Program-made: the position numbers and the translations under genes | Shown here: piece after piece, positions 55,055-64,000 of the stretch | How positions within the stretch are numbered: position 1 is the stretch's first letter | Layout of the letters: each line of letters opens with the position of its first letter | Origin: Chamaea fasciata | Lineage: Eukaryota; Chordata; Aves; Passeriformes; Sylviidae | NCBI GenBank assembly: GCA_029207755.1 | Contig: JARCOQ010000005.1 | Coordinates: 45,409,621 to 45,473,620, forward strand | Direction of reading: 5' to 3' | Length of the DNA stretch: 64,000 bases | The notes under the pieces: generated by a model | The model's database searches: none | The model's input: the letters and a program-made list of their open reading frames with translations, nothing else | What the model was told of the DNA's origin: nothing

Positions 55055-55101
55055 TGACAATTTATAAACTCTTGAAATATATGACAATTTACAAACTCTT
55101 G
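55055..55101 (+). repeat. Partial tandem duplication, 27-bp spacing
   Basis: TGACAATTTATAAACTCTTG recurs 27 bp downstream with one change (T to C). Confidence 0.85.
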
Positions 55102-58100
55102 TAGGAACCCTTTGAAATAAATGTTACTATATTTTCTTCACACTTATACAGAGAAAATTGAACAACTAAAAAAATAAGGGGTGGCAAAGAACTAAAATAG
55201 ACACTGCCTGTCATACATACTAGCAAGACACCTAAAGCTAAACTTTCCATTCTCAGGTGTAACAAACAAATCCAGTTGTAAATACCATGCTGAATCTTTT
55301 GTACTTCACAATAAAATAAAAACAAGAATAAGGATCAGAGTCTGCTACTGTCAAAACAGTATTACTCTATCTACAGCTCAATAAACTTCTCAAGCTTAAT
55401 TTCTCATGCAGTTCATGTTTTGTAAACCAGCAGAAGTTCTCATTGAATGTATTTCCTTAAGACAGCAGATAAGCCCAAAATGCAGCTTGTTTTGATATGA
55501 CTTAAAGGACTGACATAGTTTGTTTCACAATTTATTATGATAATTGAGAAATTGTTCATAACAGTTTAATTATGTATTACACTAGCTGACATTTACTAAA
55601 ACAAGATGAGGTTATGCATGAGGTGTAAGGGTAGAATAAATGTTTCTTATGAATAAGGCTTGGAATGAATAGGTTTTCACTCCATTTATGACCAGAGTCA
55701 AAGCATCCTCTATGAGAATTACCTAATTTACTCACCAAGTCAACTAAAAGACCTAAGATCTCCCTTTTTTTTGTAGTACACCACATGTACTTTGCAGAGC
55801 ATCTTGGAGGACAAATTGAAAACGTGCCATTTTTTGGAATGTATAGCTCTGATGAACAGCAGTCTGACACATTAGTGCTTAGGTCAATGAGCATATACAG
55901 GAAAGAGCTTTGCAGCAAATAACTCATGTACCAAAGTGAGATGACTAAACATAAACTCTTCTAAATGCCATTAAATTAAGCTCCCACTGAGAGAGAAAAC
56001 CATAGTGTATTTACCACCCTGTGTGTTATCCTCCTATCATGGGAGTCCTTTGAAGTCTGCAGGGGAGGAAAGCTGTCCTGGACCATCAGGTGATGGAAAA
56101 GGCCATCACTACTCTACCCTTGTGACCATCACATTGAAAGAAAACACGGTGTGGGGACCAAGCTAAAGCAAGTTATTTTCAACCTCATGCGGAGTGCAGC
56201 AGGGGAAAAAAAGAATTTACTCAAGTTGGTTCAGCTTCTACTAACAAACAAACACATACACACCCCTATCCAGATTTTATATATAAAGACATTTACCAGC
56301 ATCACTAGAACAAGCTTAGAAACAGTTTTATGCTGTATCCGTAAAACAGCAAGGGGTAATACCAGGCCAAATCCTCAGTACAAGAACCCTTCTTATAGCA
56401 TCACAAGAACATTTCTGTTTGTGCCTCACATTTCAGCTTTATCAACTAAATCCAGAAGTCAGAATAACACAGATTTGCTATCTTTTGTATGGACAGGTAA
56501 ACTAAGAAAGTTTTTAATCACAATGGGATCCCATCCACATCGGTACATAACCTAGTCAGTACAGACATTTGGAGGTGACAGCAAATACATATTTTACTTC
56601 AAAGCTTTTCTACTCTTAAACCACAACTTTTTTTTATCCTTGAAACAAGCATAGCTCAAACAGGTGAATACCCTGCAAATGAATTAACTTCATTCTCCTG
56701 TAGCTCACACTAGTCTCAACCTAATCTCTTTCCTAGGCATCTCTTTACACTGGTACCAACATTAAGTTTTAACTGAGTATATCTCTGCCAGCTAGGAAGA
56801 CCAAATGATCAAGACAGTGAAAATACAGACAGGAACAAGAACTCAACAATTCACCAGGTGTCACTAGTTGAAAGAAAAGGATTAAAGCAGCAATTTGAGA
56901 CGCTTTTCTGAGCTTTAAATTAGCAAGCTAGTTTTATCATTAAAGAATGCACTCACTAGAGGCACCAGAAGGGAAGCCATGGTGGCCACATCACTCTCCA
57001 CGGCACAGCCAGGCCATGAAGAGCCCAGTCCCCACCATGCCCTGACCCAGTCAGTCTCAGACTCCAGGACAGCAATGTCACTCCCAGACACCTGCACTCC
57101 TAGAGAGGCATGACCTCTTGGGAAAAAGACTCCATCTTTGGTTTTAATTCAATTTATGTTGATCTGATTGTATAAATAAAAACACCTAGAAGACATTACT
57201 ATTTTCTTCAAATCCTAATTTAAGGTGCATCATTTTGTTAAACAGTACACTGCATACTTCAGATCAGGGTAATTTTAGCATTGTTCACCATTTCATACAA
57301 AGACAGTTCACTTCCCCCTTTAAAATAAACAATTAACTCTGAATAACAACCAAAAGCTGTTTAAAAGCAACTTTCTCTTTAACCCAACTGTATGATTAAT
57401 ACTGTTGTTTTGAGACTGGATATCTAAATTTGAGACATCAATTTCTTTCAGAAAAGAACAGTATTTTTAATTCATTTAGTGCTTGTATTAAACTTCTACT
57501 TTAGCATGACAAAGACTTCAATATTCTTTATTCGCACAGCAGGTAATTTCAAAAAGTGGTCCATGCAGCTGAGAATGTAAACACAGAGATATTGCTGATG
57601 ACAGCATTTAGGTCTTAGGAGAATTCATTTACTCTCTCAAGTGCTGCTAGACAATTCTGGGTAATGAGCAGTGAAAATACTGAATTAAGTATTTATGATT
57701 TACACAGTATAAATCATATTCTGATATGCCAGACATGCATTTATAACATGCCCAACACGCATTAACTAATCATGAAGTGTGCAACAAAAGTAACTGCAGA
57801 AACTGCTGACAGAACATGCTCTTGCATGTGTGAAGAACATGTGGTTGCCTTTCTTTACAACCCATTTGCCAGATACAAATTTCACTCAGGCATAAAATTG
57901 CCATTTTAAACCTCCTCCTCTCAATATACATGAAAGTTTCACTAAGGAAATACCTGAAACTTTCATTGCACCTTTCAAGTAAGGACACTTCCAAATACAT
58001 CAGAAATAGGATTTTCAATAATCCAAAATATAAAAACAGGTCACATTCAGACTCCTTAAGCAAAACTTACAAAGGCTACTAATGCTTACTATAATGTTAA

Positions 58101-61100
58101 ATATTTTCTGTTTTCTACAAGGTCACAATGTCTTTCTATCCATCTGCCTTTCCCTTTTCTATTAATTTAGTTAACATTTAATATACATCATATTTCCTCC
58201 TTTTACGCGTTTGAAGTTAAAAGTTAGCACACCATTTAAAAACAAAATTCAAGACAAAACCCCCTTCAACGTAATAGACAGACTGTCCCTAAGTACCACT
58301 TGGAAATGACACAGAATTAAGTAATTCTACAGGGCAATCTTGTACTGTTTTCACACATAGCTTTCCCTGATCAGAAGCTACAAGTTTCCCTCTTCATTAC
58401 AACAGTACAAATTCATACAGCTAATCCCATGGAATTACTTAAGTAAATAAATTTCTGCACAACATATGTAGCAAAACCCAGAAAAGAGTTAGGAAAACCT
58501 GGGCAAACACACTCCAGTAATATCCGACTCTGGATGAGCGCAAGAACACCACGCCCTATCTGAAAAGCTGTCTTTTGGTCCCGGTCATGCACTCCCTCCC
58601 CCATTTCTGACACCTTCTGTCCCCTCCGCTACCCAGCAAAACCACTGCTAACCCTAAGGTTTGGTTCAAAAATAAAACAGAACTACTCATCCAAAGAGGG
58701 CAAAGGGACATTATTAAAAATAAAAATGTATCTCTATGCTTAAATCAGTGCAACTTTTCTGTATTTCAGACTGCTTAATCAAAAAGCTTCCTAGACTTTC
58801 TGATAAAGAGCCACAGTAAGTCAACCAGCTGGAATACTACTACCTAGTGGAAAAAGCCAGGCTTGTGCACACCGTGGAAGAAGCTTTGACAGGAGTTAAA
58901 TGAGATTAAAAGACCATCATAAATTTCTCTGATTTCTGCACAAAACGGAACATGTTATTTTTCCAAAGCCTCTTAGAATCACAGAGAGGCAAATATTTAT
59001 GAACTAGAACATAGCACAAATAACACAGCAAAATACCACAAAAAAACTTTGTAAGAATATTAACCCATGTAGTTTTCTTTATCCCTTTCAAACCTTCGAA
59101 TAAAAGAGAAAAAAAAATCTGTTATATCAGGAGGATCCACTAACAGTTAAATATATTACCTTTGGGGAGTGGCGCTTCTCATAAAAGTGACTATACAGAA
59201 AAGGAATTTTCTCTGTCAACAATTTTGCTTCCTGTGCTTTATCAGACAGTTCAGGCTTTTTTCCTCCTTCAGTGACAAAGACCTTTGTGGTGGGTTTTTT
59301 AAAAGCCTACTATTGGAAGCCTTGCATATCAAACGTAGTAAAGAGAAAAGATTCTCTATATACGACAGTTAACGGGGCTGTTTTCCAAGTCTGTGTTTCA
59401 GATCTGGCTGGAAGCAGTGAGGTTACATATTATGTTAGTTCTCTATGAGATATGACTGGAAGAGGCCTCGTGCAATTAACTACACTGAGACATGAAGCAT
59501 TAATGTAGATTAAATAATCCAGGTTAGATTCATTTACATTGGTATAAAGAGACTGAAAGCAAGATAACATCTAGCCATAGAAACAGGAAAAGCTAGGCCA
59601 TTCTATTACTGTAAAGGTGGCTTAGCAGTATTATAAAGATACACTGCCTTTGCTTCTCCTGCAGTTTTTTCTTAGAAATATTTACTAGAATCTATGCCAC
59701 TAGGTTTTCAGGCACTGTCACAATATTATTTCTGTTGATGGGTCGCTGTAGACAACTCCACTAAGGCTGATTTTCAAAGCATCCTCAGCACCTATACCCT
59801 TAAGATCAGTATCTTAAAAAAGCCTCAAATTAAACAACCAAAAATTGACATAATCTATTCCTACATACTTTTTTTTGGCTAGGGATGCATTACTTTTCGT
59901 GAGAACTGACCAATGCCACTACAAAAAACCTGTGGCAGTCATATTTTAAAATATCTTCAACAAGTTATCTAAACTAGCACAGAACTTGGCAAATGATGTC
60001 TACCAATCCAAGGAAATCATTCTAAAAATTTAAGCAGAAAAAAGATGTCACATCCTATCTTTCAAATAAAAACACAAAACAAACAACAAACTCTGAACTA
60101 AGATACAATTCCAGTTACCAAAAGCAGATATGACAATCCAGTCACGTAAAGATGTAAATTTACCAATTACTTAATGCAGTATAATATCATTAAAAAGTCA
60201 AGAATGACCATCAACTGCAGGTGTAAGATATGCTCAAATCTTCATTTGTCTTACTTTATCACAGAGCACATATATTCAAAGAACAAGGTTCTCCTGCTAC
60301 AAAAAAACAGATCATTTTTATTTATCTTTGCAATCCTAGTTTCTGAAATTGCCGGAAGATATAACACAAACACAGTTCATTCAGGAACCTATTTCAATAT
60401 TAAAATATACTATCACTACTACTCACATGACTAGAATTTTAAAATTCTATTGCTAAACACTTGCAAGCAAGAGAGATGAAACTGGAAAAATCTGCATGTT
60501 TTGTTGCTTACTTATTGAAAGATCTAAATGCATAAATTGGGGAGGTGGAAGGCGGTGGGAATTGACACTCATCATCTTTAGGCAGATGAGGCACTTAAGA
60601 CAAAGTTTCACACCAGTGCTGGAGACACTTCACTTTCCACCACCAATAAGAAAGTGCTTGCCTCCATCCCCCCAGCCAGTCTCTCTCTTCCTCCCTCACC
60701 ATTAACTTTGTAATGCAGACAGGTGTGGAAACCTCTTCAGTTTACTGATGCAACAGAAATGATTTGGAAATAAGTGCTTAATTCAACTCAAACTGTAATG
60801 CTGTAATACAAAAACAATGGTTCTGATGGGCTCCCTCCAAGGTAAATAAGGAAAGAGAGATGGCTCTGTATTAAGATCTTTGGGTTACTCTCTGAACCTA
60901 TTTTCTCTACTGGTTACAGAGGCACGTATTAAAAAAAAAAGGCACAATGCAAATCAGTCAATCTGGCATAATTCATATTTTAGATGTGAAAAAAAAATTC
61001 AGGTTTTATCTACCCACTGCTAGAAACAGATGATTAAGAAGAATATAGGTATTTTGTTAAGATGCAGCTACAGGTGAAAATGATTACTAGCTATCCATTC

Positions 61101-61122
61101 ATGCCCAAATTAACTTTTAACT

Positions 61123-61149
61123 TTTAAGTCATTAAACTAATGACTTAAA
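61123..61149. repeat. Perfect 12-bp inverted repeat
   Basis: TTTAAGTCATTA, the spacer AAC and the exact reverse complement lie in AT-rich intron DNA. It is short enough to be chance. Confidence 0.6.
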
Positions 61150-61526
61150 TCCTTCAACTATTGTCTACCTCCTCCACTACCAGAAATACTCACAAATATC
61201 AGGAGGCCAAAACTCCTATTATGTAAGATCACCAGGAGCAATAAAAAAAACAAAACTCTTTTAAAGAAAGCAGGTTCAAAACACTTAGTTAACAGCACTG
61301 AACACTTAATAATTCATATACAAACTATACTCAAACACATTTAAAAAATACTAAATATAAGTAACTGACTACCAAAGCATATCAAATCCCTATCTTCAGA
61401 ACTCATAATTGGCTTTGTATTGCTTCTAAAGTACCAAAATTGCAAAATTCAAGAAGAAAGGCATATAACTACTAAAGAAACTAATTACTATACACAATTA
61501 TGTTGTTTCTCCTGTGCAGCCCACAA

Positions 61527-61538
61527 GGGGGGGGGGGG
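61527..61538 (+). repeat. Poly-G run of 12
   Basis: Twelve consecutive G are followed by AGGGAAG. It is a second C-run on the CDK17 transcript. Confidence 0.9.
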
Positions 61539-64000
61539 AGGGAAGACTACATTTAATAACCAAAGGCCACCTTCTGACTAAATACATTTTAAAGCTATTA
61601 TTTGGGCTATGGATCAAACATTTTTGGTTTTGAGAAGTATACTAAGATTTATCAGAAACAACCCTCCAAAAGACATTTAGGTTGACTGTATTCCCTGATA
61701 AACAACCCAGAATTACGAGCAGCAGTTTTAAAAATACTGTGACTTGTGCAAATGGGAACACTGTTAAGCTGTTTATCTTGTTTAATCCTGAAAGTAAATA
61801 GCATAAGCTCCAAAATATTTTGCTTCTTTGCCATAACCTACTGAATCACATTTGCAAAGGTAATGAAACATTATGGAAAATCTTGTATGTTTGGAATTGC
61901 TTCTGAAATTGCTTTACCTGAGTACTGCACAGGCCATTATTCTCAAGACCACTGTGTCTGTAAATTTCAGTGATTTAAATCCAAACTGTGGCTTCAGTGA
62001 TGCCAATGATCTCGTCACTCCTGAGGTGATCAGTTCTTCAGAAACAAAACAAGAACCCTGCACAACTCCACTACCAGGCCCATTTTTAAATATGAATGCT
62101 ATAGTTAAGTCATTTTTTTATTGTTGCATCTTCCAAATATTTTCAAACTGCTACTGTAGTTCATTTTCAGGTTATTTAGTTGTTTTTAAATATTATTTGC
62201 AAGAAAAAAAAATTTTTTTTAGTTTCCTTAGATGTCTTTCATCCAACACTAATGATTTCCACACCAACAATCCTGTTTCATTTAATCTCAAACACGTATT
62301 CGTATTAAAAGTTAAGAATATATTTTATAAGATATATCAATAATTATTTCCACACTGCGCCTTCTTACCCAGTACCAAAGTAAATTTCTGAGCTGCTGTT
62401 TTACACAACATTTTTAAAAGATTTTAATGCAGCATATATGATTGATATATTTAGCAGCTGAGCACCTCCTTTCCTCTCTGTACACAGGAAGTTTCCCCTC
62501 CCATCTGCTCAGGATATTCAAAAAAATAAGTATAATTACAAACTGCTGTTTTTCCATCGATACTGCAGAAAGTGACTACTATTTACCTGTAAACAAGAAA
62601 ATAAAGCTGAACCCGAACACACAGTGTAACCTGCACCGGCTCCCTGACAGAGTCACAAGACACCTACTGGTACAAAGGGAGGAATGTGGGGATGAGAGCA
62701 GCAGCCAGCGCAGGGAAAAATAAATGCGGCTTGGAGTGATAGCGCCAGGGTTGTGCCAGGTTGAACTCTTCTGTGGAGCTACTGAGTTTTTCACAGCCAA
62801 CAGCAGCCCCTGTTTTGTCTCTCACAGTTATATAGGAAGTCTTTAGCTTCATATTTGGGTTTCAGAGGAGGCACAAATTAAGGTGAACTATGAAATAGAC
62901 CCATGCTTTACAACAAGACGCTTGAACCATTTAGTACGATATTTATGACACAGCTTTAAGACTGAATAGCGGCTAAGCAGGCAACAAGCCCACGGCACAC
63001 GTAGGTACTCTACTGCTGTTTGTGACAACCAGACGCCAACCAAGGACAGCAGAAGATGCACCAGCAATAACCTAATGATAGACTGAAAAAATGCCTTTTA
63101 ATTTTCCCCAGTTAAATGTATATATAGCCACATCTTTTTTGGCCTACAGAGAGTATTTATGAACTCTACATTGAGAAACTCAATTTCATTTCAAGACATA
63201 TAGAAAACTGATGGAAATATAAAATGTAATCTATTACTTCATAACTGGTTTTCCTCCTCTTATGTAATAGTAGTTATGTTATTACTATATTTTCAAAAAT
63301 AAAAGCTCTCCCTAAACCCCACATACCGAATGCAGATCAACGTTTAGTATCTGTTCTGTATTCTACATGAGAAATTATTCCAAACCTTACAGAAAAAAAT
63401 ACCCAAACAAAAAGCTAATATTAATAGCTGCATATATTTGATTTAGTTACCAAATATAAAAGTTAATACACTGTATTCAATCTTTTAGAGCCTGATATAA
63501 AATATAAGTAAACAAACAGGAAGCTGCCATTTTTCCAAGCATCCACCCTGCGCTAAGGGTCCATTCTTCAGTATCTATTGTTTTCCCAATTTACTGGAGC
63601 TACAGAAATAATGGGCAATTTTCACGGACTTTCACTTCATAAGCAGCAATGCCCAACAGCTGACACTGAGCAGGTTTCCCAGGGCTTCTTCACAAACTTA
63701 CAAGGAGGAGCCCTCATCACACGTGGTTACATAACAGCAACTATTTATAGGTAACCACTTGATTCACATTATCCACTGGGTTTTAAACCATTTCATATGT
63801 TGTCACTTGATCTATCATTTTAGTTCCATAATCAAAATGCCGCTTAAGAGCAAAGTAAAAAGTTTCAGTGACGCCTGTCTGCAGTATCAACAACATACCA
63901 CACAAAGTATTTAATCTTATCAGGAGAACCAGACGCTGGTTTCACAAGATTGGTCCTCTATAAATATATGCTGAGCAACAGTTGTTTTCTTTGCTTAATC

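Larger units (their letters stand above)
32505..64000 (-). other. CDK17: CDK17 5' intron, upstream of the ATG exon (partial)
   Basis: At least 31.5 kb of intron lies upstream of the ATG exon and runs off the right end. It holds three sizeable CR1 copies, A/C-rich simple repeats and a G12 run. A slightly more GC-rich, non-repetitive patch lies at 56940-57110, with no recognisable function. No CpG island, first exon or second gene was seen, so the CDK17 promoter is most likely beyond 64000. A non-coding exon inside this interval cannot be excluded by eye. Confidence 0.75.

Noticed and set aside
56151..56555. 134-codon open frame on the plus strand
   Set aside because: No domain, low-complexity Lys/Thr/Ser/Ile composition and no supporting signals.
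61873..62343. 156-codon open frame on the plus strand
   Set aside because: It is dominated by Phe, Leu, Ile, Lys, Asn and Tyr, as expected from AT-rich non-coding DNA, especially in its second half. No family is recognised.

Overview
The window is avian nuclear DNA. It is AT-rich, mostly non-coding, and carries several copies of the CR1 LINE 3' end with the typical bird 3' terminus, plus what looks like an avian retroviral LTR remnant at the left edge. No bacterial, plasmid or viral gene organisation is present, and most long open frames here are chance frames in intron DNA.

The one gene I can support is CDK17 (PCTAIRE-2 kinase, also called PCTK2) on the minus strand. Three coding exons are present with consensus splice borders and compatible phases: exon A (32504-32356, with the start ATG at 32473-32471), exon B (19020-18856) and exon C (12637-12504). 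Together they give exactly 139 codons, the N-terminal regulatory extension that precedes the kinase domain. The kinase domain itself must lie beyond position 1, and the promoter and first non-coding exon beyond position 64000, because no CpG island or promoter-like GC-rich block is seen. I number the exons from the ATG exon (A, B, C), because the number of upstream 5' UTR exons is unknown.

Layout from left to right: 1-12503 is intron sequence after exon C, with the LTR remnant at about 1-560, a 94-nt near-perfect hairpin at 3333-3426 and a run of 21 G at 11089-11109. 12504-12637 is exon C. 12638-18855 is the B-C intron, with a small CR1 fragment at 17491-17597 and an AATAAA/A20 motif at about 18503-18534 (minus sense). 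18856-19020 is exon B, which has an unusual distant-branch-point acceptor. 19021-32355 is the A-B intron, with a region at 29621-30315 that resembles degraded coding sequence. 32356-32504 is exon A. 32505-64000 is the 5' intron, containing three larger CR1 copies at 42443-42720, 44981-45646 and 50031-50645.

The most useful observations are: the splice architecture of exon B (symmetric 165 bp, a branch-point candidate about 95 nt upstream, no AG in between, and a donor without G at +5), which suggests a cassette exon; the long hairpin; the possible intronic poly(A) signal after exon B; and the pseudogene-like stretch. I saw no convincing undescribed multi-gene system here.
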